A program made the translations under genes and the position numbers. Below, piece after piece: positions 1 to 12,266 of a stretch of DNA of 64,000 nucleotides. This stretch comes from Apostichopus japonicus (lineage: Eukaryota; Echinodermata; Holothuroidea; Aspidochirotida; Stichopodidae), in the NCBI RefSeq assembly GCF_037975245.1, contig NC_092572.1:31965989-32029988 (forward strand). Reading direction: 5' to 3'. Each line of letters opens with the position of its first letter. Positions within the stretch are counted from its first letter, which is position 1. The notes below the pieces were generated by a model that saw only the letters and a program-made list of their open reading frames with translations, was not told the origin of the DNA and did no database searches.

Positions 1-215
1 TCATTTAGCAGCAAAGTACAACAATGATCAGCCACCCTCCTAATTTCTTCAACACCCCCGATGAATTCAAAGTTTCGTCTTTTCTTGCTGGCCATAATAA
101 GGGTCAACAATTTGGTAACAGAACTGAAAGTTTGTGGACAAAAGCCGAAGCTATGCCTTATATTACTGACTTGTGAATTGGGATACAATGTTTTATTGAC
201 ATGTCAGGTAGGCCT

Positions 216-928
216 TTCTATTCTGTGCAAAAAATATATTCTGTAAGAAATATATATATGCTGAACAAAGTACGGAGCTCTGTAAGTGCCAACTGAGATG
301 TTGGTGTTTCAGTAACTTCAGTGAACAGCTTATTTATTATATTGGCAATAAGTGTGCAAGTACAATGCACTTTCTTGCTCAGAACCGGAATGCAGTTCAA
401 AGTTAGTGGTTTTGCGACATCACATTGCATATGATATTACGACGATACGATCGACAGCATAGCCTACTGTATCTAGCCGGCTTAACAGTCCCATTAACAT
501 ATCATATAACCAGGGAGCTGTAAGAGTAGCAGCTCCCTGGTATAACATAGGTAACATATACGTATAGCAGCAGTACTGCAATCATGGCGTCCAGATATAG
601 CGCGTTAGTAGGATAGTTGGTAGTGTGATGTTAACGTTAGACTACTCTAAATAGCATACTTATTACTTACACTAGGCTAAGACTTAGCATATAATCCACT
701 ATTTGCTCTTCTCTAACCACAGTCTTTCAATAATTTGTTGCACTTCTGCAAGGACTCTATACATCAACGGAAAGAAAGTGGATGTGAAGAAAACAGCAAT
801 ATGATGAATAAGCTGGTCACTGAAGTTACTGAACAACAAAACATATCAGTTGGCACTTACAGAGCACCGTACTTTGTTTAGCATATATATTTTTCTTACA
901 GAATATATTTTTTTTGCACAGTATAGAA
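216..928. repeat. Inverted repeat, arms 216-345 and 795-928
   Basis: The segment from the Ts after the GCAAAAAATATATTC stretch through GTAAGTGCCAACTGA and the 'cagtaacttcagtga' run reappears as its reverse complement at about 795-928, with scattered mismatches. The arms are about 130 bp and the spacer about 450 bp. The right arm runs directly into the AT-rich repeats at 930-1340, as if its terminal sequence had been amplified. No transposase ORF or clear target duplication is visible, so this may be a fold-back type element or a local inverted duplication. Confidence 0.65.
510..540. repeat. Perfect 11-bp hairpin
   Basis: CCAGGGAGCTG at 510-520 is followed after nine bases by its exact reverse complement CAGCTCCCTGG at 530-540. 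It lies in the spacer of the 216-928 inverted repeat. Function is unknown; it could be a small palindrome left by an excision or a cruciform-prone site. Confidence 0.8.
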
Positions 929-1345
929 CTTTGTTATTAGAGAATATATATTATTTCCTACAAAGAATAAACATTTATTTTTGTACAGACAAAAACTTTT
1001 TCTATAGAATATATATATATTTTCTGTCACAGAATTTATATATTTTGTTAGAGAAAAATATTTTTCGGTCAGAGAATTGACATACTTTTTGAAAAGGATA
1101 CATATATTTCTTTAGAGAATACCTTTTTTTTCCTCTCTTATAGAATAAATATATTCTTGGCAGAGAAAAAATATTTTTTGTGTTAGAGAATATATATTTT
1201 TGACAGAATATTTACTATAAGAGAATATATATTTTTGCACAGAATACATATTTGTTATTAAGAAAATACTTTCTGTACGCCTGGAGAATATATAAATATA
1301 TACTTTAAGGGAATAAATATAATTTTCAGGGAATATATATGTGTA
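870..1345. repeat. AT-rich degenerate tandem repeat (AGAGAATATATAT-type)
   Basis: Roughly every 25-40 bases a variant of 'agagaatatatatttt' recurs, often followed by TTTGCACAG or TTTGTTAG. The period is irregular, so this is a degenerate, AT-rich simple-sequence derived array rather than a clean minisatellite. The short ORF through it is compositional. Confidence 0.6.
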
Positions 1346-1450
1346 AACAAATATGTCTAAAATGTATTTTTGAAGTTAACCATGTATGTATTTCGCAAGT
1401 ACAGCATATATATATTTGTACATATATATTCCGCTTTCTCGCGCCATAGC

Positions 1451-1678
1451 AATTGTCCGGGGGAAATTGTCCGGGGGGGGGGGGGGAATAGTCCGGGGGA
1501 AATTGTCCGGGAGGGTTATTGACCGGGGGGTAATTGTCCGGGGGGAAGTCGTCCGGGATGGGAATTGTCCGGGGGGGAATTGTCTGGGTGGGAATTGTCC
1601 GGAGGGTAATTGTCCAGGGGGAGTTGTCTGGGGGTAATTGTCCGGGGGGTAATTGTCCAGGGGGGATTTGTCCGGTCA
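1451..1678. repeat. G-rich minisatellite (AATTGTCCGGGGG units)
   Basis: About 14 imperfect copies of a 14-18 bp unit, AATTGTCC followed by 3-12 Gs. Length variation comes mostly from the G run. The ORFs on both strands here (Gly/Arg-rich on plus, Pro-rich on minus) are artefacts of the repeat. Confidence 0.85.
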
Positions 1679-1689
1679 CCAGGAGGCCT

Positions 1690-1797
1690 CTTTAGCTAAA
1701 ATTTCGGTACGCTGCCCGCCAACCCATGGTGGCCCTCCCATGAAATGGTCAAGCCCCCAGCGCCCCCACCACTGAAAAAATCCTGGCTACGCCACTG
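1690..1797 (+). mobile_element. Right end of a hAT-like non-autonomous element (fragment)
   Basis: The segment ends in CCTGGCTACGCCACTG at 1782-1797, the reverse complement of a CAGTGGCGTAGCCAGG terminus. It includes a degraded copy (about 1708-1745) of the GCGCCAACC...GGTGGCGC core shared with elements at 9.5, 22.4, 23.8, 24.5 and 36 kb. No matching left end was found, so it is truncated or its left part was replaced by the G-rich repeat. Confidence 0.55.
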
Positions 1798-3086
1798 CAC
1801 AAAGGGAGAATTAATTAATAGACTAGTCTGGGTCTTTGATTATTGAAAAACATCATGAAGTATGATAAAACTTGTACAGATTTGTCCTTTCTAAATTTAC
1901 CCTGTGTGTGTATGTTTAAAGGAAGTTTGTACATGCGCACATAATCAGTTTTCCAATAGTTGACTCTCTCTGTTCAACATTAAGCGAGGAACATTAGGAC
2001 CAGGAAGAGACGGTATGTAAATTAAGGAATATTTAGAGTGGGTTTATGTAACCGATACGCCCTGCAGTGTGTCTATTAGACTAGTATAGACAGAAACCGT
2101 ATATGAGCTCGTTATTGTTGTGTCTCTAAATGTATTAGCTGGGTTTGGTTTGGGTTGCTCATATACTCTATAGAACGCTGTTCGGACTCGAGAGCACCAT
2201 ACTCCAACCAAGTAGTCTCGGACTCGGCTCGGAATCAGGACGTAAATGGACCCAACTACATCAGAGTGATTCTTATACTATTGAATGGTTCTGATGGAAA
2301 GAGTACTAAAAACAATACGGACCATGTGAAGATCCGAGGCCCGGATGTTGCATTATATAATCGTCAGCAATTGAATATAATTATAAAGATACAATAGTTC
2401 ATATGCCTCATCTCAGATTCTTTACACAACCCCCTCCTCCAGCTCGGGCCCAGGCTCCTCCGAGATAATAGGTTTAAAATTGTATTCAGCCGTTACTCAA
2501 AAGACGAAAGATATAATACGAATATATTAAACCACCATTAGTTCAGATTCACCGTTGCAGTTTTTGTATCATAATGCTTCTGCTTATTCATAGTACTGTA
2601 CATACAGAGGATGGTACAAAAAGAAGTTTCTTGAAAATGACATAAAAACCTTAAATTGAATCTTTTAGTTAAACTTTGAAGTAGTCACCTCTCCTTCAAG
2701 TTTCCTACTATGTTTGAGTACATCAAGTTAAGAAACCTACCTAAACATTCATTTGTTTCTTAGTTTCAAGTTAAACTCAGATCCGTTCTTTCATATATAA
2801 GCCTGCTTGGACCCACATATTCATATCAGTCATGTATATCTATACATTTATCTAAATAAATAATAAAATATAATCAATAGGGATCCCTCATATCCCATTA
2901 CAACTGAAACTATTAGAACCGAGCAACATTTACTGACAGTTGTATTACTGCGTACAGTGAAGTCACAACGTACAGATTCTAGAGATGAAAAGTACAGTAT
3001 GCGTCGATATTTTTGCCAATAAAACATATTTTACCGAGAAGGTGTGACAGAGAGAGACATTGAAAGCACGATATATTCATTTTGTT
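1798..3086. other. Non-coding, AT-rich; nothing recognised
   Basis: No splice-consistent exon, tandem repeat or transposon terminus was recognised. The short plus ORF at 2155-2397 has no recognisable protein features. Confidence 0.5.
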
Positions 3087-3140
3087 TTATAAGGATTTAT
3101 CTGTCTGGCAATTACTTCTATAAGGAGAGCATATAGGGAT
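3087..3140 (-). CDS. Possible terminal exon of the LRR-containing gene
   Basis: On the minus strand a strong acceptor (a pyrimidine-rich stretch ending in TGCATGTAG) precedes 17 codons in phase 0 and a TAA: IPICSPYRSNCQTDKSL. Phase 0 is what the upstream candidate exon 7240-7298 requires. No good poly(A) signal was seen just downstream, and a 54-nt open stretch is short enough to occur by chance, so this is a tentative call. The gene may instead continue beyond the left edge of the window or use another last exon. Confidence 0.22.
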   Translation of the reverse strand: MPICSPYRSNCQTDKSL

Positions 3141-4402
3141 CTACATGCAGAGAAAGAAGGACAACAATAATTAGGAAATAGGACGAAAGGGCTGGAGAAC
3201 GAGCGTGGAAGGGAGACTTCATTTATTGTTGTTTAATGCACCCCCCCCCCCCATTTGTACCTTACCTCATCACAAGGGTTTCTGACGTACGTGTTGTATT
3301 GGACTATATCCTGGAGAAATACCTCCTCGTCGTTGGACAAATAATTTTTTTTTTAAATATATAATTACATAGTTACTTCAGTATGGGGACCTAGCCCGCC
3401 CCCCCCCCTCCATCCCCAGTAAGAATATATAATAAAGTTGTTTGCATTTTTGACATGTTAACTTAAAAATAAAGAATCAAACCAGAGAAAGTATGCTATA
3501 CGATAATTAGGCGATACATATATTTTTACAACTTGTTGTCTTTAATTGAGTTGAAGTTTTTTTTTCTCCATTTGTTCAGCATATTTTCTTTAAGAACAAT
3601 ATAGCATATACATATTGTTATAATTATAATCACCTTTTACAATTCTTGCATAGAACATGTTTTTTTTTTATGAAATTTCAAGAACGGAACAACTCTGGGC
3701 ATTCAGAAAATGCATGTCGTAATTAAATACAACTTACTTTATCTTTCTTACACTTACTTGATTTTGAATGGATATAAAGTTCAACATCAATTGGGTTTAA
3801 GTTTACTGAATTAGTATGATGTCCTACAGTGCGACATGTGATTACATGTATTAACACTTCATTAATGCGCACACATCTATATATTCATTTATGGCATGTA
3901 TAAGGTTTCGTTTCATGTTAAATGAATAATGTAACACAACAACGGATATGTCTGCTTTAGGAACACATTAATATGGTTCCATGTTAGTTGACAGGGAGTT
4001 GAAAGAGAGGAGAAGGGACAGTTAATAGTCAATGATGAACTAGTGATGAAACTTTGTAATATCGTCACAGGGGGTTATGGCATATACTGTAAGCCTGACA
4101 GGAAGTATAGTCACTTGACAACATGTAACATTGCGCCCATTTCAAGAGAGTCGCTGACGGGTAAAATGAACATCCTACATTAACGCTCTGTCCTACCGTG
4201 ACCTGTATCACCTTATAATGTCCCATAGCTCACTGACTTAGGAAAAATAAAAAATAAAATTAATATTTATGTAAATATCTTAAAGTTAGAATATCAATTA
4301 GTTAAGTCTACATAGCTATGCTAACTGTAGCACTTTCATACATGTTACCAAACATGGCTTAGTCCGTAGCGACTGTAATAGAATACCTATAGCAATATAC
4401 AT
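3141..4402. other. Intronic/intergenic AT-rich DNA with poly-C and poly-G runs
   Basis: Homopolymer C tracts occur at about 3240-3252 and 3399-3409. No gene or structured repeat was recognised otherwise. Confidence 0.5.
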
Positions 4403-4725
4403 ACGCGTAGGAGCCTAATTTGCTTTGGGGGGGGGGGGGGGTTGTAACGACTTGCCCGAAAAATATAACCATTTTTCAATATGCTATTGTACATATCATA
4501 TAGGCATACATCGGTTCTTACATCGCATGCCAATCACATACAATCATTTGCACATGTGTTATATCCTTCATATTAGGTATAATTTTGGGGGAATTCGTTA
4601 CAATAACAATGATAATAATAATATAAGTTTAACCATTGAAAAACACATTTGCAATTTATTTTTCTTTCAGTGGGTGCCAGAACAATTTCTCAGCATGTTG
4701 CCCGAATTTTCACAAGCATCAAGCA
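4403..4725 (+). mobile_element. Truncated family-A hAT-like MITE
   Basis: Begins with a degraded CGCGTAGGAGCC terminus, a G run, then TGTAACGACTTGCCCGAAA and the 'catatcataggcatac' segment. The order is the same as in the complete copy at 8517-8896. Similarity fades near 4725, and the matching right terminus (GGCTCCTACGCCTATG) is absent. Orientation is the same as the complete copy. Confidence 0.6.
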
Positions 4726-7239
4726 GTAAGGTATATAATCCAGATTCTCTTTATTCTATACTACACTGGCTGCCAGTCAAGTATGGAATCCTTATTTAGA
4801 TACCTGTATTGGTCCACGATTGTTTGTCCGGGAACGCCCCCCGTGTACCTGAGGAAATGTATTGTTCGCTATGCCCATACTCGATTTATACGCCTTAACT
4901 TGGCTAACTTGCTTTGTATCCTTGGGTGTAAAATTGAAATGAGTAAAAGGCGCTTTGAATATTGCGGCCCTTATATACTCGCTATTCCCTTATATAGACA
5001 CTCCTGGTATCACAGATCTATCTAATTGAAATCTAGCCTAAAAGACTGTCTATTTAACTTAGCTTTTGTTGATTACTTGCGCAGTTGAGTATTTTTTTTC
5101 TTACTGGCGGTTTATAAGTGGTCTTCTATAATATACTATACTACAGGGTCGGCTAAACATACTTTTTTTTACGACTGTTGTATGTGCTATGATGAACATT
5201 TGCCCCGAAATTAAATGAACATAAACAAGAACGATGCAACATGATTGACAACATTCTACGGTCTCATATTTAATGTACATCGAGACGATGAAGTTAAACC
5301 GGGACATGTTCAGTGCATTCCTTCAGGTGAACACATTTAAGATATTTGATTTCTACTACAGCTAAGTTTTGTTTGAGAATAATAATAGGATTTATAGTGG
5401 TATGCTGGGAACGTTAACCAACGTCGGTTATGTTAATTATGTTGTTAATGTTTCAAAGTCATACACGCTACTATAGTGTTCTACTAAATATTGAAATGAT
5501 ATTCTCGGTTGTTAATTATCATACCGATGCTTGTGAATTACTTACAGACTTTATCTCAAAAATTTATTTTAAAGATATGTATTTCTGTTCACTTCCAGAT
5601 TTGAATAAGTTTGTTTTTACGTTTGGAATAAACTTGATACAAAAGTTAACGTGAGTTGTTCGTCTATTATTTGTCGCCCTCAACCCTCCACCCAATCCTA
5701 GACAACCTAGACAATAATGATAAGTAATGAATGAGGCTGTAAAGTCCAGGTGTGGCAATACAATTTATCCTTAACAATTGAAGATAATTATAAAGATACA
5801 ATAAACAATTAGCCGATGATAAGTTATGAATATTAATATCAGATTTTAGTTACTGACTACACCGTAGTTGGAACAAGTCCACTCCACCCCCCCCCCCCCC
5901 TTCGGATCTTGACAACTTAAAAATCGTCTAATGTATGTATGTGTCTGTTCAAAACACGCTGGAAATAATACGAATATTTGTCTAATATTCATATTTTATC
6001 GGGTGATTGCATATGTTTGGTTACCATGGTATCCGTACAACAGAACAACGAAGCGGGTCAGTAGAGCTACATATACTGCTACAGAGTTTCTTACTATTTT
6101 CTAATTTATTCTCATTTTACACGAATACAATAATCACCACCATCCCCTCCCCCAAACAAGAGAGTATTAGATCGGAACACTTGAAATGTCATTAATGAAA
6201 ATAGCTTCTCTTCCCTTCATATATACAAATGACCAAGACCATGACAAGCATTACCATTCAGAAGTAAGAATATACCAGAGTTTATTGGTTTCAAATAAAA
6301 CCAGATCCATCCTTTCGTTATATCTAAGCCTGCTTAGACCAACACACTTATGTCAGACACGTATACAATAATATGGATAAATTATAATTTAAGCAAGTGA
6401 TCCTTCAAATCCCCTGAAGAATTTTAAGCTACAAAGTTAATTCATTAGCAAGATTTAATTCCAAAGGAAGTATTCCATAATGGATTTCTCTAATCTCTAT
6501 ACTTTGTGCTGTTTTTGCTACAATCTGCTGGAAGCAAAATTGGCCATAAAATGAAAGATAAGGACCTTGAAAACATAACGTTACTTTATTTCACCAAACA
6601 TCTAATATTCTTATATAGAAAGACCTTGCTACCTTTGCTCAAAGTTGATTTAAGAGTGGTAGAAGAAACTAAAGAAAATATTCCAATCATATAAGGCTTT
6701 CTTAAAAAGATTATATTTCACTTCTTTGAGGGTGAAATGGACACCACGTTACTATTACATACATATACATTCATTATTTTCTGATGAAGAAGATTTCTTT
6801 CTTAAATGTTATCAAACAATTAATACAACCCTGATTTAATTAAAACTAAGCATGTGTGTCTCGTTTCTGGAAGCCAGTATTGTGCCTTTATATATACTTG
6901 GAGGGAATATCTTGAATAATAAACAAATTTATGGTTGGGTAATAAGAGACACGGGGTGATATTCAGGTAGAAAAGGCAACAATCATAAAAGAAATTTGAC
7001 CAACGTTTGGGTGCAGGAGCAAGAAGATGTCTGTAAATTTCTGTTGTTTTAAGTTCTTTTCTGTTCATCACAATCTAATTCTAATGCTACAAGCAATTAA
7101 GTACACTTGGCCGATTATGTTATCATTATAATCATTGTAAATTTACTGGTAAAGTAAAACAGAGGGCAGCTAAGCTAAAAAATGCTGACCAGATTTACAT
7201 TATGAGCAATAGCTGAAAGAAATGTGCACAATATCTTAC
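4726..7239. other. Non-coding, inferred intron of the minus-strand LRR gene
   Basis: AT-rich DNA with a poly-C run at about 5886-5900. Short ORFs on both strands (for example 5101-5307 minus, 6820-7071 minus) have no recognisable motif and no convincing splice context. No transposon terminus was identified. Confidence 0.4.
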
Positions 7240-7298
7240 CTGCCATCGACCGGTCTGTAGATTCAGGCGCCAATATTTTCTATATTCTCTGTTCCATA
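7240..7298 (-). CDS. Candidate internal exon of the LRR-containing gene
   Basis: On the minus strand an acceptor TTATTCATCAG precedes 59 nt open in only one frame, ending at a strong donor (GGCAG followed by gtaaga). It encodes WNREYRKYWRLNLQTGRWQ. It begins with two bases that complete a codon, exactly the phase left by exon 12267-12373 (the joined codon is GTA, Val), and it ends in phase 0. The peptide is basic and aromatic; I do not recognise it as a domain. Support is splice signals plus phase agreement, not homology. Confidence 0.4.
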
Positions 7299-7469
7299 CT
7301 GATGAATAAAAAGAACGAAATTGATGAAAATTTTAGCCGCAAGGTTAATTTTTTTTTTTTTTTTTTTTGGGGGGGGAAGGGTCTGGAATGAAATCATTAA
7401 CATTTAATTTACCGGATTTATGTTGGCTCTCGATGATAACTTCATATCAGCTGAGTAATCAATCTAGTT

Positions 7470-7760
7470 GATTTCTTAATTTTGATCTTATCAGTTTACT
7501 ATTATGATCATATCAGTAATATATCTGATCAGTTTACAATCCTTATACCTCAGTAAGATTAACGATCAGTTTACTATCATTATCATCTCAGTTGTGTAGC
7601 TGATCAGTTTACAATCCTTATATCTCAGTAAGATTACCAATCAGTTTACTATCATTATCATCTCGGTTTTATACCTGATCAGTTTACAACCATTATCATC
7701 TTAGTTACTTAACCAATCAGGTTAGAATTGCTATCATCTCATTAATATATCTGATCAATT
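7470..7760. repeat. 75-bp tandem repeat (GATCAGTTTAC units)
   Basis: TGATCAGTTTACAAYC recurs at 7526, 7601 and 7676, a period of 75 bp, with half-period variants (ATCAGTTTACTATCATTATC) between. About four copies are present and they decay at both edges. It lies in an inferred intron. Confidence 0.8.
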
Positions 7761-7779
7761 ATACAAATTACCCCACATG

Positions 7780-8350
7780 AAAATGTGAAACAACATAAAT
7801 AGGAACGAATATTGGACTAAATTAAGAAATCAATTCATGATAGTCGAGTATTCGATGCTCAGATCAAGAATAATAATCCATGGGATAATGAACTGATCAG
7901 AGAACACCCAACATCAGTGACGTCATCACACATCACGAGAGACATAATAAAACACTGCTTAAAAACAATTGGAAAAAAGAAGAAAACGGGATTTTGTTTG
8001 AATAGCTAAGTTAAGTTAACTTATATATTTAAAAAAATAAACAAAACATTTTCATAACCACGTAGCCAGTCTCCATGTAAGAGGACTGCTGGATCTGAGA
8101 GCATTCCAGTTCGGTAAAGGAAGGTTTATTGTTTTACACACAGGGTTCCTTTGTTTAATGTTATTTTAACTCTACTAAGAATAAATCATAGTTGTAGGAA
8201 CACGGTGCAGGTGACAACTGATACCTCGCTTTGATAAGTAGAGAGTGATGGGGTTGTGGGGAGGGGGTGTGGAGGAGGAATAAGTTATGAGAGTGCCCGA
8301 AAAAATAAAATTATAAATTTAAGTTTTATACACTTAGTTACTCGTCCAAA
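7780..8350. other. Non-coding AT-rich spacer
   Basis: No gene, repeat or element boundary was recognised until the CGTCCAAA target site at 8343-8350. Confidence 0.45.
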
Positions 8351-8516
8351 CAAGGGCGGCGGAACCGGGGGACACAGGGGGCACGTGCCCCCCACTTTTC
8401 CTCAGGTTAAAAATGTGCCCTTTTTCTACATAAAAATTTTCTACATAAAAAAAGAGTTTTACAAAGCGAAACCCACGTCGAATGAAATATTTCGGGAAGT
8501 TTTAAATGTTTACTAC

Positions 8517-8896
8517 CATAGGCATAGGAGCCCAATTTGATTTGGGGGCTGTAACGACTTGCCCGAAAATATTCCCAAAATTTGTCGCGCGCTGTGCGCG
8601 CGCTCAACATGTTAATATGCATATCATATAGGCATGCATCAGTTATTACATCACATGCCAATAACATACAATCATTTGCCGTGTTATTACCCTTCCATAT
8701 TGGGTATAATTATTTGGAAAGTCGTATACAATAATAATGATGATAATAATATCAGTTTAACCATTGAAAAACACATAGCAAATTATTTTTCTTTCAGTAG
8801 GTGCCCGAAAAATTGTCAGCGTATTGCCCGAATTTTCAAAAAAAATATTGGTTGGGGGGGCTGCAGCCCCCCCCCCCCCCGGCTCCTACGCCTATG
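8517..8896 (+). mobile_element. Family-A MITE nested in the family-C element
   Basis: Termini CATAGGCATAGGAGCC and GGCTCCTACGCCTATG form 16-bp inverted repeats with one mismatch. They are flanked by the perfect 8-bp duplication TTTACTAC (8509-8516 and 8897-8904). Internally there is a short GCGCGC-rich hairpin near 8585-8602 and a poly-C run near the right end. Length is 380 bp with no coding capacity. Related fragments lie at 4403 and 22586-23892. Confidence 0.9.
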
Positions 8897-9247
8897 TTTA
8901 CTACCACAAGGCTTCTAACATTCTGGTGAGTGCCATTATGCATATTCAATTCGCCACAGAAATCCTAATGCATTTCCAAAAATGTATTGCTATATAACAT
9001 TGTGACCTTGTAATATAGCCTACTATGAATAATGAGTATAGTTTTAATATCCCATAACCTACCCCATCCTTTCGTATTTTGACATATTTCATTTGCGTTC
9101 ATGCATGTATCGATCGCGTACGTATGCAGGGACTTGGGCTTAATGATGATTTCACCTCATTTTGTCTCGAAAGAAAACTTGTTCCTTGTTTCCCAATTTG
9201 CACATTAGATATTGCAGTGCTAGTATGCATTGTTTCCTTGAGGGGGG

Positions 9248-9595
9248 CAGTGGCGGAGCGTCCATACAGTCAGGGGCGGTGCCCCCCCCCCCCCTGACGG
9301 ACTCAAATGGACTGCTGGCGCCCTTTTCAGCTTTTCACCACTTTGTACTTATTCGCGATTATTGACTTTATTATTTTGCTCTCATCTACCTATTGACATT
9401 ATTTTGTCTCATAATCTGCAAATTAGCAAGGCCCGGAAAGGGTCATTTCCGGCGATCTAGGGAGTACCTTTACTCAAACAATGTCTGAACGCTCCGCGCC
9501 AACCTGTGGTGGCGCTCCACTTAGATAGTGTCGAAAGCGCCCCTACAGACCATTCTGGCCCCCACCCCTGACCAATACCTCTAGCTCCGCCACTG
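9248..9595 (+). mobile_element. Family-B MITE nested in the family-C element
   Basis: Termini CAGTGGCGGAGC and GCTCCGCCACTG are perfect inverted repeats flanked by the perfect 8-bp duplication GAGGGGGG. The element is 348 bp, G/C-tract rich and non-coding, and carries the GCGCCAACC...GGTGGCGC core at about 9495-9515. Two more copies with intact duplications lie at 23487-23868 and 35733-36135. Confidence 0.92.
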
Positions 9596-9782
9596 GAGGG
9601 GGGGGGGGGTGTGGCGCTGATGGAGTGATGTGTATACGCAAATAAGATAATACAATAAGAGTTATAAAGGGTACTAAATATCAAACTGCATCAGTCCAAT
9701 CGAATTTCTGCAAAGTGCCCTTCGACGTTGGTGCCCCCCCCCCCCCCAGATTAAAAGTGCTTCCGTCGCCCTTGCGTCCAAA

Positions 9783-12266
9783 TATCAACGTTTTCGTAAA
9801 TAAATAATGCACGACTTATGTGACTTTGACTACATCTTCTCTGAATCTCTCGCTAAGCTGTTCCTCACGAGATAATTTAGTAAACACACATATGTCAACA
9901 GAAGTCAAATATTTACTGGTTCGAGCAAATGTGTTGTTTACACTAACTACTTCTGTCTTTGAGGTTGAGCAATGATGACATCATCAGCAGTGACGTCACT
10001 CCACCATTAACAATGAGAATCTCGATGTGTCCTTTAAACACAGAACAACGAACAAGGGTACAATGTGTACGAGTATGAGAAAAAATGTTGAGAGGTGGAG
10101 ATAGAGATGTTTGTACATTACTCTTAATTAATTTAAATAATACATGTAGGTAGAATATTAGTATATAGATATGTTATTTTACAGGGAAATGAAACATTTG
10201 ATTGCTCGTGATGTTTGTGAAACTATCCCGGTTATCTAGATATTCAGTTTTACAATATGCTAAATCTATGCTTTTTTTCGCGCACAAAGAAACGTCTCAT
10301 GCCGGTAATCTGACCTAGTTTCGAGTGAGGTATAACAGAAGTGTTAGACACCACCATCGATCCCAGAAAATACACACACAGCTTGCTACCGTCGGTAATT
10401 AGACACTAGCGTACAGTCAATACATACAGCTACGGTTAATACCCACAACACAGTGTACATAGCAGCGATGGACATCTCAGGTCTAGATCAAAGATAACAG
10501 TGTATCACGTTTCATTACTGTCTGCATTTTGTAGCGAAAAGAAGAAAACGTCATTTGCAAGCAACGGAAACTTAACTTTTCAGAGCGCGGCACGCAGTTT
10601 AGGGCGAGTCTGCAATGCCTTTAAGGTAAATTAAATGATGACGTAGGCTTCTCAGTGCAGTCATAAATGTTAAATGTTATCCACAGTTTTGTCAATTATT
10701 ATGACTCAACTTTAATATGAATATTTTTAATAGCTGACATACAATATCTAAATTTGTCAATGACAAATTTGTAATAGTTTGATATGTCATTCGACGTCAT
10801 AGGTATTGTTTTACTTATTATTGTATATTCTGTGGTGCATCTGTATGAGCTGACCTAATAACCTGTGTGTCAGACTTAGTAGTCCAGTTAGTTTACGAGC
10901 CTCCAGTAATTAAATGAGAATTTATTGAATTTAACATTGTATAAAAATACAACCTGGACTTATAGCAGTGACTTTATCGATCTAATAAAATATATCAAAA
11001 TTAAACTTCTACTTTTATTTACACAAACAATCGAGCTATTTGTGACATGCGTGAAACTACTTGACAACCTATCTTATAGTAAATAATCAGAGATAAAATA
11101 TGCATGAAAAATTAAGTGACGTACTTAGTGAAATATTTTAGGAATCTGATATCAGAAGATAACCCTCAACAAAGTTTTCACAGATCTTTGTTTAATGTAC
11201 ATTGATAAGGTAGCACTTATGATGACTCGAAATAATCATGGAAAGGTTGACATACATCCAAACTGTCCTGTGTTTTACAAGGTTTGCAGACTTTCACCTC
11301 TGCTGATCTCAAATGACAGTTAACCTTGAAATAATTTTTTAAAGAATATCTTCGGTGCTCAGTTTCTCTACTAATTTATTTCGAGTCAGATGTAAGATTT
11401 CCCCCAAAGTTCCATGAATTAATCTACAATAGCAGTATTACAAACCAATCTGAGAGTTGATGTGGATGTGTCCCTATATAGGCTACCTCAGTATGAATAT
11501 ATTTGTCTTGGTGGTACAGCTTGTTGTCCGCATGTCTGCTCGAGTACTTACTGCGACGCTTATTATGCGTTTATTTGTTCAGGTATTGGTGACGCAAGAC
11601 ATGAACCAATAAAATGTCACTATATCGATTAATTTGAAATAAATGAAAACCTGCGATATATGTAGCTTAATTAGCATATAAGCACATACTTAATTTGTTG
11701 TTGAATAATCATGGTAAGACTTCCAACTAGTATTGTACCTTTGATGTAAGCAGACGTACTTAATAGCATTCATATACAAATCATTGCACGTCCAGTTACT
11801 TGATCCTATTTCGCTGGTAATAAATAAACCACAAACATGCATGCCTTAACTATCCCTAGCATGTTACGTTAATAAACTGCGATATATACAAATGGAATAT
11901 GCTTAGAATATTTGAAGGTTTTCTTAAATAACTTGTTTAATTCTTCAACACGTGTTATGTATACACTGTCATATACAGTATCTGGAATATTATTATGTTC
12001 ATTAACTCTTACACACCACATACAGAGTAATTTCCAGTCCTGATTGCCTACATACTTTGTGATATTTTATGATAGCTTGCTCTTAATGCATTATTCGGAA
12101 ATGTAGGACTATACTAATTTGATTAATTTAGAAGAGAGCATATTCCAGATATGCTCCACATAATGTACATTTATTTTATTGATAACAACCTACTTTCAAA
12201 GCGTTCATGTATTAATTGATATAATATGACCATACTATTAATTTATACTGACGTCATTTATTTTAC
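9783..12266. other. Inferred intron of the LRR gene
   Basis: Moderately AT-rich with no tandem repeat, transposon end or convincing exon. It would be part of the intron between exons 12267-12373 and 7240-7298. Confidence 0.4.

Larger units (their letters stand above)
8351..9774 (+). mobile_element. Family-C hAT-like element, host of two nested MITEs
   Basis: Termini are CAAGGGCGGCGGAA on the left and, on the right, TTCCGTCGCCCTTG, its near-perfect reverse complement. The flanking 8-bp duplication CGTCCAAA (8343-8350 and 9775-9782) is perfect, as expected for hAT superfamily insertion. Removing the two nested insertions with their duplications leaves about 680 bp, close to the 631-bp copy at 22783-23413, which is in the opposite orientation. 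No transposase is encoded, so the element is non-autonomous. hAT assignment rests on 8-bp duplications and CA-type ends. Confidence 0.88.

Noticed and set aside
1326-1679. Proline-rich minus ORF (PGQLPPDN repeats) resembling a collagen or adhesive protein
   Set aside because: It is a translation of the G-rich minisatellite and continues into AT-rich repeat; the opposite strand is equally open.
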